Shown one piece after another: positions 44,928 to 54,053 of a DNA stretch of 64,000 bases. Each line of letters begins with the position of its first letter. Positions within the stretch are counted from its first letter, which is position 1. The notes under the pieces are model-generated. The model searched no databases. It was not told where the DNA came from and saw nothing but the letters and a program-made list of their open reading frames with translations. The position numbers and the translations under genes were made by a program. The DNA is from Ruegeria denitrificans (GTDB lineage Bacteria; Pseudomonadota; Alphaproteobacteria; Rhodobacterales; Rhodobacteraceae), in the NCBI RefSeq assembly GCF_001458295.1, contig NZ_CYUD01000002.1, positions 310,001 through 374,000 of the forward strand. The letters run 5' to 3'.

Positions 44928-45392
44928 ATGGCACTGACATTGAAACTGAACGGCGAAACCCACACGGTTGACGCCGAACCCGGCACGCCCCTGCTGTGGG
45001 TGATCCGGGATGAACTGAAGCTGACCGGAACCAAATTCGGCTGCGGCGTCGCCTCGTGCGGTGCGTGCACCGTGCATCTGAATGGTGAGCCCGTACGCTC
45101 GTGCCAGACCTATATCGAAGACGTCGAAGATGCCGAGATCACCACAATCGAGGCCGTCGGCGCGGACAAGATCGGCTCTGCCGTACAACAGGCCTGGGTC
45201 GAGCTGGATGTGGTCCAGTGCGGCTATTGCCAGTCGGGTCAGGTGATGTCGGCAGTTGGCTTGCTGTCCGAAAACCCCAAGCCCAGCACCGAAGAGATTG
45301 ACGACTACATGCACGGCAATGCCTGCCGTTGCGCCACCTATCAACGCATCCGCGCCGGCATTCAGCGCGCATCCGAAATTCTGGAGGCCTGA
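44928..45392 (+). CDS. iorA: Isoquinoline-1-oxidoreductase-type 2Fe-2S subunit
   Basis: 154 aa, the small electron-transfer subunit of a xanthine-dehydrogenase-family molybdenum hydroxylase. Two 2Fe-2S sites are visible: GCGVASCGACTVHLNGEP with a later Cys (SCQ), and QCGYCQSGQVM with the GNACRCATYQRI pattern. No signal peptide; in this family it travels with the Tat-exported large subunit. Three bases upstream of iorB. The symbol follows the IorAB type; the true substrate, maybe an aldehyde or N-heterocycle, is not known. Confidence 0.85.
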   Translation: MALTLKLNGETHTVDAEPGTPLLWVIRDELKLTGTKFGCGVASCGACTVHLNGEPVRSCQTYIEDVEDAEITTIEAVGADKIGSAVQQAWVELDVVQCGYCQSGQVMSAVGLLSENPKPSTEEIDDYMHGNACRCATYQRIRAGIQRASEILEA

Positions 45393-45395
45393 TCC

Positions 45396-47582
45396 ATGAC
45401 CATCAATACCTCTCGCCGTGGGTTTCTGAAAGGTGCCGCCGCTGCCGGTGCAGTTCTGCTGGTTGGTGCGCGCCCGGATGGTGCGTTGGCAGTGGCGTCG
45501 TCCGAAACCACGCAGTTCAACCCTTTTGTCAAAATTGACGCCGACGGCACCGTGACCGCCATCGTCAAACACTTTGAAAAGGGGCAAGGGCCCGCAACCG
45601 GTTTGCCGACGCTGATCGCCGAGGAAATCGGCTTGCGCATGGATCAGATCGAATACGAATTCGCGCCGTCCAACCCGCAGGTCTACAACAACCTGCTATT
45701 CGGCCCCTTCCAGGGCACGGGCGGATCGACTGCGATGGCGAACTCATGGATGCAATACCGTCAGGCGGGGGCCGCCGCGCGCGAGATGCTGATCGCTGCT
45801 GCTGCCCAAAACTGGGGTGTGGATGCCGCGGGCATCACCATCGAGGAAGGCATCGTCAAAGCGGGCAACCAGTCCGCCCCGATTGCCGATTTCGTGGCCG
45901 CAGCATCCCAGCTTGATGCGCCTGCCGAGCCGCGCCTGAAGGACCCGTCGGAATTCCGTCTGATTGGCAACGAATCCGTGCGCCGCAAGGATTCCGCAAT
46001 CAAAGGTAACGGTCAGGCGATGTATGCGATGGACGTTCATCTGGCAAATCAGATGGTCACCATGATCAAGCGCCCTGAATCGAAAGGCGGTATCGCCAAC
46101 GGCTTTGACGACAGCGCGTCGAAAGAGATCAAAGGCTATATCTCAGCCGCCGTTCTGCCCAATCAGGCGGGTGTGGCGGTTTATGCCGAAAACACCTGGG
46201 CCGCGATTCAGGCACGCGACGCGCTTGAGGTCGATTGGGATATGTCGGGGGCCGAAACTCGCCACTCGGATCAGATCAAGGCCGAGATTATGGCCGCACT
46301 GGATGCGGAACCGGCATATAACGTGAACAAAGCGGAAGTTGCAGCGGTTGCGGCAGCAATCGACGAGGCGGACAAGGTCATCGAAAAGACCTTTTATTTC
46401 CCCCTACTGGCACATGCCCCGATGGAGCCACTAAACTGCACTATCGAGCAAACCGCCGAGGGCGATATCGTTCTGCATGACGGCGCACAGATGCCGACCG
46501 GCCCGCATATGGCCTATCAGCAAATCTTCCAACTGCCGCCTGAAAAGATCCACATCAAGACCATGTTGGCCGGTGGGTCGTTCGGACGTCGAGCAACACC
46601 GGATGCGGATTATCAGGTCGAGGCTGCGCTGGCCTTTGTGGTGACCGACCGATCCCGGCCAGTCAAATTGGTCTGGACACGCGAGGATGACATTCGCAGC
46701 GGCTATTACCGCCCGGCCTTCGGGCACAAGGTCCGCGTAGGTCTGGATGCCGATGGCAACATCGTCGGCTGGCAGCATCAGGTGGCTGGCCAATCCGTCA
46801 TCAAGGGCACCCCGTTCGAATCCGTTCTGGTGCATGACGGAATCGACCACAGCTCGATCGAGGGTATCGCGGACAGTCCTTACGCAATCCCCGGTATGGC
46901 GCTTGGGCTGACAGATACGCCCAAGGCGACGACGGTACTGTGGTGGCGGTCAGTGGGGCATACGCACACGGCCTACACTATGGAAACCATGATGGACCTC
47001 GTCGCCGAAGCCGCAGGCCGCGACCCGGTGGAATTCCGTCTGGCGCATCTGAGCGACAGCAGCAACGCGGATCAGATTCGCAAAGCTGCGGTTCTGAAAC
47101 TGGCCGCCGAAAAAGCCGGTTGGGGCAATGCTCCGGCAGGGCGGGCTCAAGGCATCGCGGTGCACAAGTCCTTTGGAAGCTATGCGGCAGAGGTTGTCGA
47201 GGTTTCGGGCGATCCGGAAGATGGCATCAAGATCGAAAAGGTCACCTGTGCCATAGACTGCGGGATTGCCGTGAACCCCGACGTGGTGCGTGCGCAGATG
47301 GAAGGCGGTGTCGGTTACGGCATCGGGCATGTCATGCGTGACCAGATCACGCTGACAGACGGCACCGTGGATCAATTCAACTTCCCTGATTACGAGCCGC
47401 TGCGGATCGGCGACATCGCCGCGATTGACGTGCACATCGTCCCATCTGCCGAGGCACCTACGGGTGTCGGCGAGCCGGGCACACCGCCCTCGGCCCCGGC
47501 GCTGGCGAATGCGATCAACGCACTTTCGGGCACGCATGTGGCCGAACTGCCAATGGCTGAAAACGGCATCAGCTTCGTTTAA
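45396..47582 (+). CDS. iorB: Isoquinoline-1-oxidoreductase-type molybdopterin subunit
   Basis: 728 aa, catalytic subunit with molybdopterin cytosine dinucleotide. N-terminal Tat signal TSRRGFLKGAAAAGAVLLVGA exported with its partner (quoted in part: SRRGFLKGAAAAG). The body has the expected blocks AMYAMDVHLANQM, HAPMEPLNCT, LAGGSFGRRATPDADYQ, VWTREDDIRSGYYRPA and GVGEPGTPPSAPALANA with the catalytic Glu near the end. Function in periplasmic oxidation of aldehydes or N-heterocycles is inferred. Ends with a hairpin at 47590. Confidence 0.88.
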   Translation: MTINTSRRGFLKGAAAAGAVLLVGARPDGALAVASSETTQFNPFVKIDADGTVTAIVKHFEKGQGPATGLPTLIAEEIGLRMDQIEYEFAPSNPQVYNNLLFGPFQGTGGSTAMANSWMQYRQAGAAAREMLIAAAAQNWGVDAAGITIEEGIVKAGNQSAPIADFVAAASQLDAPAEPRLKDPSEFRLIGNESVRRKDSAIKGNGQAMYAMDVHLANQMVTMIKRPESKGGIANGFDDSASKEIKGYISAAVLPNQAGVAVYAENTWAAIQARDALEVDWDMSGAETRHSDQIKAEIMAALDAEPAYNVNKAEVAAVAAAIDEADKVIEKTFYFPLLAHAPMEPLNCTIEQTAEGDIVLHDGAQMPTGPHMAYQQIFQLPPEKIHIKTMLAGGSFGRRATPDADYQVEAALAFVVTDRSRPVKLVWTREDDIRSGYYRPAFGHKVRVGLDADGNIVGWQHQVAGQSVIKGTPFESVLVHDGIDHSSIEGIADSPYAIPGMALGLTDTPKATTVLWWRSVGHTHTAYTMETMMDLVAEAAGRDPVEFRLAHLSDSSNADQIRKAAVLKLAAEKAGWGNAPAGRAQGIAVHKSFGSYAAEVVEVSGDPEDGIKIEKVTCAIDCGIAVNPDVVRAQMEGGVGYGIGHVMRDQITLTDGTVDQFNFPDYEPLRIGDIAAIDVHIVPSAEAPTGVGEPGTPPSAPALANAINALSGTHVAELPMAENGISFV

Positions 47583-47589
47583 AGCCCAC

Positions 47590-47619
47590 GCTCCGCGCCG
47601 TCCCCCTTGGGCGCGGAGC
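47590..47619 (+). terminator. Hairpin after iorB
   Basis: GCTCCGCGCC (47590-47599) and GGCGCGGAGC (47610-47619) pair perfectly over 10 bp, 7 bp after the stop. No T-run follows. Confidence 0.55.
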
Positions 47620-47647
47620 AACTTACAGCCGCCCGCTTCAGATATTT

Positions 47648-47666
47648 TTTGATCAAATTTAGTGAC
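47648..47666 (+). promoter_or_regulatory. Shared operator motif, first copy
   Basis: TTTGATCAAATTTAGTGAC, nearly identical to the motif at 49076-49094 in front of the amidotransferase gene. The centre TTTGATCAAA is palindromic. It lies about 50 bp before the glutamine synthetase start. Confidence 0.6.
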
Positions 47667-47718
47667 AACGCGCGCGTAACCCATTACATCTCGGGTAACT
47701 CGAAGGATGGAGACCCCG

Positions 47719-49038
47719 ATGGACCTGAGCGCCCTGCACAGTTTTCGCGTTGCTGCCTGTGACCTTAACGGTCAGATGCGCGGCAAACGAGTGCCACCCT
47801 CATATGCCGACAAACTGACCAAGGGCGCGGTCCGCATGCCCTTTTCCGCGCTGAACGTCGACCTGTGGGGCGCGGATATCGACAACAGCCCTCTGGTCTT
47901 TGAATCCGGTGACGCGGATGGGATGCTGCTGCCGACAGATCGTGGGCCGGTGCCGATGCCCTGGCTGGGTGCAGACACGGCGCTGGTCCCGATGTGCCTT
48001 CATGATGACGCAGGTGTGCCCTTTGCTGGGGATCCTCGCCACGCTCTGGCTGCGGTGCTGGATCGCTATGCCCAGCGCGGCTGGTCCGTCATCGCAGCGA
48101 CCGAACTGGAGTTCACCCTGCTGGACGCGTCCGGCCCGCAACCGCAACCGCCAATCAATCCAGTCACAGATCGGAGACTGGTGGATGAGGCGGTGCTGTC
48201 CATGGCCGAGATGGACGCATTCGATGCGTTTTTCACCGACCTTTACGACGGGTGCGCTGCGATGGGCATTCCCGCCCAGACAGCGATATCCGAAAGCGGG
48301 GTTGGTCAGTTCGAGATCAACCTGAACCATCAGGATGCAATGCGTTGCGCCGATGATACGTGGCTTTTCAAGACCTTGACGCGTGGCCTTGCCCGCAAAC
48401 ATGGGTTTACGGCCACATTCATGTCGAAACCGTACGCCGATGACGCGGGCAACGGGATGCACGTGCATTTCTCGGTCGTGGATGAAAAAGGCCGGAACGT
48501 GTTCGACAATGGCGGGCCGGAAGGCACAGATCTGCTGCGTTGGGCTGTCGCCGGATGTCTGTCGGCGATGCCAGGATGCACGCTGATTTTTGCGCCTCAT
48601 GGCAACTCATACACGCGCCTTATACCCGGCGCGCACGCCCCGACCGACGCAAGCTGGGCCTATGAAAACCGCACCGCCGCCCTACGCATTCCCGGCGGGG
48701 CCCCTGCCGCGCGGCGGATCGAACATCGCGTCGCGGGCGGTGACATCAACCCTTATCTGATGCTGGCTGCGGTTCTGGGCGCCGCACTGAATGGGATAGA
48801 GGATGAGACCGAACCGCCCGCACCAATTTCGGGCAATGCCTATGAGATCGACGGCCTGCCGCAACTGGCGGCAGATTGGGGTGCAGCCATTACCGCGTTC
48901 GAAACCGACCCGAATGTGGCGCGCATCTTTCCCGTCGATCTGGTCCGCTTTTTCGCCATGACCAAGCGGCAGGAAATGCGCCGCTTTGCCGAGCGCCCGG
49001 CGGAAGAGCACTGGCTAAGCTATCTCGAAGCGGTATGA
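47719..49038 (+). CDS. Glutamine synthetase family protein (polyamine/GlnT-like)
   Basis: 439 aa from ATG 47719, with GGAG 6 nt before; an ATG at 47707 overlaps the ribosome site. It has the catalytic fold with ELEFTLLDA, GQFEINLNHQDAMR, the ATP-site GNGMHVHFSVVDEKG and ENRTAALRIPGGAPAARRIEHR. The first residues VAACDLNGQMRGKRVP are typical of glutamylpolyamine synthetase-like enzymes, which ligate glutamate to an amine such as putrescine. It is followed by an amidotransferase gene and by decayed copies of partner genes. Substrate is inferred. Confidence 0.85.
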   Translation: MDLSALHSFRVAACDLNGQMRGKRVPPSYADKLTKGAVRMPFSALNVDLWGADIDNSPLVFESGDADGMLLPTDRGPVPMPWLGADTALVPMCLHDDAGVPFAGDPRHALAAVLDRYAQRGWSVIAATELEFTLLDASGPQPQPPINPVTDRRLVDEAVLSMAEMDAFDAFFTDLYDGCAAMGIPAQTAISESGVGQFEINLNHQDAMRCADDTWLFKTLTRGLARKHGFTATFMSKPYADDAGNGMHVHFSVVDEKGRNVFDNGGPEGTDLLRWAVAGCLSAMPGCTLIFAPHGNSYTRLIPGAHAPTDASWAYENRTAALRIPGGAPAARRIEHRVAGGDINPYLMLAAVLGAALNGIEDETEPPAPISGNAYEIDGLPQLAADWGAAITAFETDPNVARIFPVDLVRFFAMTKRQEMRRFAERPAEEHWLSYLEAV

Positions 49039-49072
49039 CCCTCTTGCCCGCGTGAACCCGGTGGGCTAGAAT

Positions 49073-49094
49073 AAATTTGATCAAATTTGGTGAC
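49073..49094 (+). promoter_or_regulatory. Shared operator motif, second copy
   Basis: Perfect 16-bp palindrome AAATTTGATCAAATTT (49073-49088) within TTTGATCAAATTTGGTGAC (49076-49094), directly before the amidotransferase ATG. The ATG follows within 3 bp and no separate Shine-Dalgarno is seen beyond GGTGA. Confidence 0.65.
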
Positions 49095-49096
49095 CC

Positions 49097-49777
49097 ATGA
49101 AAATCGGCATCCTTCTGACCGGCCACCCTCCTGACGTATTGCGAGACCAGTTCGACGAATATGACGTGATGTTTCGCGCGCTTCTGGACGGCAATGGCTT
49201 TACTTATGAAACCTTCGCCGTTGTGGACGGCCAGTTCCCCAAAGATGAATTTCAGGCCGATGGCTGGATCATCACCGGCTCGCGCCATGGCGCGTATGAA
49301 GGCCACCCGTGGATTCCGCCGCTCGAAGATCTGATCCGCGCCATCCGCCAAAGTGGACGGCCTCTGATCGGTGTTTGTTTCGGCCACCAGATCATCGCAC
49401 AGGCACTGGGCGGGAAGGTTGAGAAATTCAAAGGCGGCTGGGCCGTCGGGCGCACTGACTATGACTATAACGGCCAGTCCATTTCACTAAACGCCTGGCA
49501 TCAGGATCAGGTGGTTGAGTTGCCCGAAGACGCTCGCGTGTTAGGCACAAACACATTCTGCCGCAACGCGATGGTGGCCTATGGCGACAACGTCTGGACG
49601 GTGCAGGCCCACCCGGAGTACGGCGATGCCTTTATTCAGGGCCTGATGAACACGCGCGGTAAGGGCGTTGTGCCCGACGCAGTGATGGAGGCGGCTGCCA
49701 ACCGCCTGCCCGCCCCGGACGACAATCCGAAGATCGGACAGCTGATGGCCGAGTTCCTGAAGAAAGAGAGGGCTTGA
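49097..49777 (+). CDS. Class I glutamine amidotransferase-like protein
   Basis: 226 aa. Nucleophile Cys in GVCFGHQIIAQALGG and the His-Glu pair in VQAHPEYGD make a complete class I triad. In many roseobacter clusters such a gene sits with glutamine synthetase-like and PuuB-like genes, where it may hydrolyse a gamma-glutamyl intermediate (PuuD-like role). That role is inferred; sequence style is nearer to GMP synthase-type GATases. Its TGA overlaps the ATG of the broken synthetase that follows. Confidence 0.82.
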   Translation: MKIGILLTGHPPDVLRDQFDEYDVMFRALLDGNGFTYETFAVVDGQFPKDEFQADGWIITGSRHGAYEGHPWIPPLEDLIRAIRQSGRPLIGVCFGHQIIAQALGGKVEKFKGGWAVGRTDYDYNGQSISLNAWHQDQVVELPEDARVLGTNTFCRNAMVAYGDNVWTVQAHPEYGDAFIQGLMNTRGKGVVPDAVMEAAANRLPAPDDNPKIGQLMAEFLKKERA

Positions 49778-50758
49778 TGGCCGACTGGAAAGATCAGCTG
49801 CCACAGGCAGCCTAAACCAACATCGAAGGCCAGCGCTTGGATGAGGTCGAATGCATCATCACGGACCTGCCCGGCATTGCCCGCAGTAAAGCTGTACCAG
49901 CGTCTAAAATTTCAAAGCAGGCCTATTTTCACCTGCCCGACAACATTTTCTACCAGACCAATTAACGGTGACTGGGGCGAGGCCGCGGGCGAGGATGGGT
50001 TTATTGATCGACATGATCCTCAAACCCGACTTTTCGACAGTCTCAGCCGCGCCCTGGACCGGCGACTGGACGCTGCAGGTGATTCACGACGCCTATGATC
50101 GAGAGGGCGAGCCGATCCCCTTCAGTCCGCGCAACGTGCTGAAGCGCGTGGTGAAGTTGTAACACGACAAGGGCTGGAAACCGATTGTCGCACCCGAGAT
50201 GGAGTTCTATCTGGTCGCCCGCAATGTCGGTCCGGCGCAGGAGATCAAGCCAATGATGGGCCGCCCGGCAGCGGCGCATCAGGCCTAATCGATGACGGCT
50301 GTAGACGAATTCGGCCCGGTGATCGACGACATCTAGGACTTCGCTGCACATCAGGGTTACGAGATCGACTGCATCACGCAAGAAGGCGGAGCCGGTCAGC
50401 TGGAGATCAATCTGCGCCACGGCGATCCGGTCAAACTGGCGGATGAGGTGTTCTACTTCAAACAGCTAATCCGCGAAGCCGCTCTACGCCACAATTGCTT
50501 TGCCACCTTCATGGCCAAACCGATCGAGGATGAACCCGGATCGGCGATGCACATCCATCATTCGATCACGGATATGGAGACCGGCCAGAACATCTTTTCC
50601 GGCCCGCAGGGTGGTGAGACAGATGCGTTATGCAACTTCATCGCCGGACTGCAGAACCACCTGCCCGCTGGGTTGGCGGTCATGGCATCCTATGTGAATT
50701 CATACCGGCGGTTTGTGAAAGATCATGCCGCGCCAATCAATCTGGAATGGGCGCGCAA
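49777..50758 (+). pseudogene. Decayed second glutamine synthetase (puuA/glnT-like)
   Basis: Starts ATG at 49777 (one-base overlap with the stop before it). The translation reads MADWKDQLPQAA then TAA. Familiar synthetase blocks continue across several frames: LPGIARSKAVP, FIDR, MILKPDFSTV, IVAPEMEFYLVA, GAGQLEINLRHGDPVKLADE and GSAMHIHHSITDM. At least three more stops (near 50160, 50286, 50334) and two frameshifts are present. The gene ends abruptly in NLEWARN, so the C-terminal part with the ATP-binding loop is deleted and the remainder abuts puuB. Not functional. Confidence 0.85.
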
Positions 50759-52026
50759 TGAACTTGCTCTATTCCAACGAACGCAAGGCCGAGTACCCGG
50801 CCAGTTGGTATGCGGCTAAGGCCAACCCGGTGGATCGGTTTCCTGCACTTTCGGGGAGTGAGACAGCCGAAGTCTGTGCGGTCAGCGCAGGCTACACCGA
50901 CCCGTCCGCTGCGCTACATCTGACCGAAGCCGGGTTCAGTGCAGTGCTGCTTGAGGCGCACCGCGTGGGGTTCGGCGCATCCGGTCGCAATAGTTGCCAG
51001 TTGGGCAGTGCCCAACGCATGGATCAAGAAGACCTTGAGCGGCTGGTCGGGGACGACGATGCAGCCGAGCTTTGGGATCTGGCTGAGGACGCATAAGAAC
51101 TGGTCAAATCGCTGATCGCAAAGCACCAGATCGACTGCGACCTGAAACCCGGCGTGGCCGTTTTGGGCCTGAGCACCAGCGAGCAGCAAGACCTGCATGA
51201 ACATGCCGCGCATCTGTCCGACCGAAACGGGTACGATCAGATCGAAATGCTGGATGAGGCCGCTGGTCACGCGCCGTGCCCATCACCCACTTACAAAGGC
51301 GGGTATCTGGACATGGGCGCGGCACATCTGCACCCGCCGAACTTTGCCTTGGGTCTGGCGCAAGCGACTGCAAAGGCCGGGGTGCGCATCTTTGAAGGCA
51401 CCGAAGTCACCGGAATTGAGGAGGATCGATCCGCCAAAGTGCTAACGGCGAACGGAACGGTCAGCGCCAACCACGTTATTCTGGTCTGCAACAGTTATCT
51501 GGGTGATCTGAACCGTAAGGTGGCCTCAAGGGTCATGCTGATCAGCAACTTCATCGCGGCGACCGAACCATTGGGCGATGATACCGCCCGTGTCCTGACC
51601 CGGACGTTGCCGTCGCGGACACTAAATTTGCGGTGAATTATTTCCGCCTCGGCGTTGATGGTCGCCTGTTGTTTGGTGGCGACGAAAGCTATGGTTATCG
51701 CTTTCCAGCCGACATCGCGGCCAAGGTGCGCAAGCCGATGACCGAAATTCCCGCATCTGCAGAGTGTTAAGATCGACTACGCCTGGGGCGGCACGTTGGC
51801 CATCACCATGCGCCGCACGCCCTACCTGGCGCGGGTATCGCCAAATGTCCTGCCCGCCTCGGCTATTCCGGCCACGGTGTCGGCACGGCCACCCATGCCG
51901 GACAATTGATGGCCCTTGCGATTTAGGGACAAGCCGAAGGCTTTGACACTATGACCCGCGTCCCCGCCCTGCGCAGCCCATTGCTGATGCTGGCGATGTA
52001 ATGGTTTGCGCTGCGGAATCGGTTGG
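50759..52026 (+). pseudogene. Decayed PuuB-type FAD oxidoreductase
   Basis: Begins ATG at 50759 with NLLYSNERKAEYPASWYAA. The flavin site is recognisable (AVSAGYTDPSAALHLTEAG, VLLEAHRVGFGASGRN) but with Gly losses against the usual VGAGYTGLSAALHL. A TAA stands at about 51094, a frameshift near 51630, another near 51765, and a TAA close to the end (LRSPLLMLAM then stop, WFALRNRL). In the gamma-glutamyl pathway PuuB oxidises gamma-glutamylputrescine. This copy is dead. Confidence 0.85.
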
Positions 52027-52229
52027 CCTGTGATTGTAGGTCATCCAGAGTTTCTTACTTAAACCCTCTTAAGACACGGAACCTCGCCACGCGTGAACGG
52101 GTGTCTTCCAAACCACTGCCGCGACCAGCGACACGTGATCGGTCCATTGCGGCAGGTTACGCCCCGACTCGCGCGACGTATCTTTCACAACGTGAATTCA
52201 GTGCCATTTGAAGGTAAATGCTGGGTGTT

Positions 52230-52600
52230 TTCCAACTGGCATACCTATCAGTCCAGCAGGACATCCACTGATCATATGTGATTTCGTTTCGGCCCATCGC
52301 CACGGGCAAATCAATTGTCACCTTATGAACTGGCCCTTCATGAAACGCTATATAAGGGTCTTCCGGGGTAACGGGTAACCAATTGCCAACCTCGTCAAAT
52401 TTGACGTTCTGTTATGATTCAACCGGAGGGCCGCGCATCATAAACTCACCCAAAGGCAAGGCAATCATCTCAGGACAAACGTCGCATTCCTGAAACATCT
52501 CAAGAGGAGCCACTTCAGTGCCATCCACAAGAACATAGCCGGCATGTACCGGTGAAGCGAATGTTAAAAACGCCCAAAGGCATGCAAAGTGCTTGATCAT
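52230..52600 (-). pseudogene. Truncated sulfatase-modifying-factor (FGE-like) gene
   Basis: Starts MIKHFACLWAFLTFASPVHA, a signal peptide, then FQECDVCPEMIALPLGEFMM, the typical start of SUMF1/FGE-sulfatase domains. An in-frame TAA follows PPVES. Beyond it the same frame continues EDPYIAFHEGPVHKVTIDLP and AMGRNEITYDQWMSC, again exactly family-like, and then decays near 52230. The catalytic C-terminal part is missing. The 200 bp between 52026 and 52230, and 52601-52784, hold nothing I can name. Confidence 0.75.
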
Positions 52601-52784
52601 CAAAACAGCGACCGAACCCGTCAATACTCGCAACGTATAAGTTGGATCATTGCCATCTTACGTTGCCCAAAGTTGCAAGTTGAAATCAAATTTTCGGGGC
52701 GTGTTGCATGCCAACCAGTGAACCCTTGATTGTGACGGATTGGTGAAATTTCGCCCACTCGACGATTGAGGGCTTGGATTGCCT

Positions 52785-52835
52785 CATATTTGGATTTATA
52801 TTTCCCAAAGTTAGAATTTGGGAAAATCAAATATG
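52785..52835 (+). promoter_or_regulatory. Nested palindromes at the DegT gene start
   Basis: TTTCCCAAA (52801-52809) and TTTGGGAAA (52817-52825) form perfect 9-bp arms with a 7-nt spacer. Outer CATATTTG (52785-52792) and CAAATATG (52828-52835) pair too, and the second contains the ATG start. No Shine-Dalgarno is visible. An operator or an RNA structure that hides the start is possible. Confidence 0.55.
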
Positions 52836-54047
52836 ACGCTTCCTCCAAACGTCCATGCCGCCGAACCCATCCCCGCAACCGCAAAAGACGCCATCGACGC
52901 CCTGATGCAGTCGGGCGATCTGTTCCGCTATACCGCGCCGCAGGATGCGCCGGTGGCTCTGCTCGAGGCGGAATTCGCCGCCTTACTGGGCACGAAATAC
53001 GCGCTGGCCGTATCTTCCTGTTCGGCTGCTTTGTTCCTGTCACTGAAGGCGTTGGGCCTGCCACGTGATGCGCGAGTACTGATCCCCGGTTTTACCTTCG
53101 CCGCCGTGCCATCCTCGGTCGTACATGCGGATTGCATTCCGGTGCTGTGTGAGGTCGGCCAGAACTATCGCATCGACATGGAGGATTTCGCCGCCAAGCT
53201 GGAAAGCGTGCAGGCCGTGATTATCAGCCATATGCGCGGCCATACCTCTGACATGGACGCGATCATGGCGCTGTGCAACGAACGCAACATCCCGGTGATC
53301 GAGGACGCGGCCCATTCGCTGGGCACCACCTGGCACGGGCAGAACATTGGCACCATCGGCAAGGTGGGGTGTTTCTCGTTCCAGTCCTACAAGATGATCA
53401 ACGCGGGTGAAGGTGGTATCCTGATCACGGACGACGCCGATCTGGTCGCACAGGCGGTGATCATGTCCGGCGCTTATGAACATAACTGGAAAAAGCACAA
53501 AACCCCGCATGGCGACAACTCGCCTGAACTAGAGCAGGCCTTTGCCCGCTGGCAGAACCAGTTGCCCCTGTATAACCTGCGAATGAGCAACCTGAGCGCG
53601 GCCGTGATCCGCCCGCAAATCCCTGAACTGGCGCGCCGCGTACGGGATGGCTTGTCAAACCACGACTACGTGGCCGAGCGGCTGAACACCTCGCCTCATA
53701 TCGACGTCCCTGCTCCCCTGGCACCCGAGCGTCGCGCGCCGGATTCAATCCAGTTCAATTTGGTCGGAATGGATGAGGCCGAAATCCGCGCCTTTGCCGA
53801 CGCCTCTGAGACGCGCGGAGTAAAAGTTCAGGTTTTCGGCCTGAGCGAGGACAACGCCCGCGCCTTTTGGAACTGGCAATTCTTGCCCGAGAAGGTCGAC
53901 CTGCCGCAGACGCGGGACATGCTGATGAAGGCATGTGACGTGCGCCTTCCTGTGCGCCTGACACAAGAAGAACTGGATGTGATCGCCGATATTCTGCTGG
54001 CATCGGTCGGCGAAGTGACCGGCCCGGTTCCCGTCTACGGCACCTGA
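52833..54047 (+). CDS. DegT/DnrJ/EryC1-family PLP aminotransferase
   Basis: 404 aa from the ATG at 52833. The PLP-binding Lys is in CFSFQSYKMINAGEGG and the conserved VIEDAAHSLGTTWHG precedes it. The N-terminus SSCSAALFLSLKALGLP is the cofactor-phosphate region. Such enzymes transaminate sugar-nucleotide or cyclitol ketones. There is no sugar pathway around it. The start lies inside a palindrome and lacks a ribosome site. Convergent with the protease gene. Confidence 0.85.
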   Translation: MTLPPNVHAAEPIPATAKDAIDALMQSGDLFRYTAPQDAPVALLEAEFAALLGTKYALAVSSCSAALFLSLKALGLPRDARVLIPGFTFAAVPSSVVHADCIPVLCEVGQNYRIDMEDFAAKLESVQAVIISHMRGHTSDMDAIMALCNERNIPVIEDAAHSLGTTWHGQNIGTIGKVGCFSFQSYKMINAGEGGILITDDADLVAQAVIMSGAYEHNWKKHKTPHGDNSPELEQAFARWQNQLPLYNLRMSNLSAAVIRPQIPELARRVRDGLSNHDYVAERLNTSPHIDVPAPLAPERRAPDSIQFNLVGMDEAEIRAFADASETRGVKVQVFGLSEDNARAFWNWQFLPEKVDLPQTRDMLMKACDVRLPVRLTQEELDVIADILLASVGEVTGPVPVYGT

Positions 54048-54053
54048 AAATCG

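Noticed and set aside
52393-52406. Palindrome CGTCAAATTTGACG as an operator
   Set aside because: It lies inside the coding part of the broken FGE-type gene, so coincidence is more likely.
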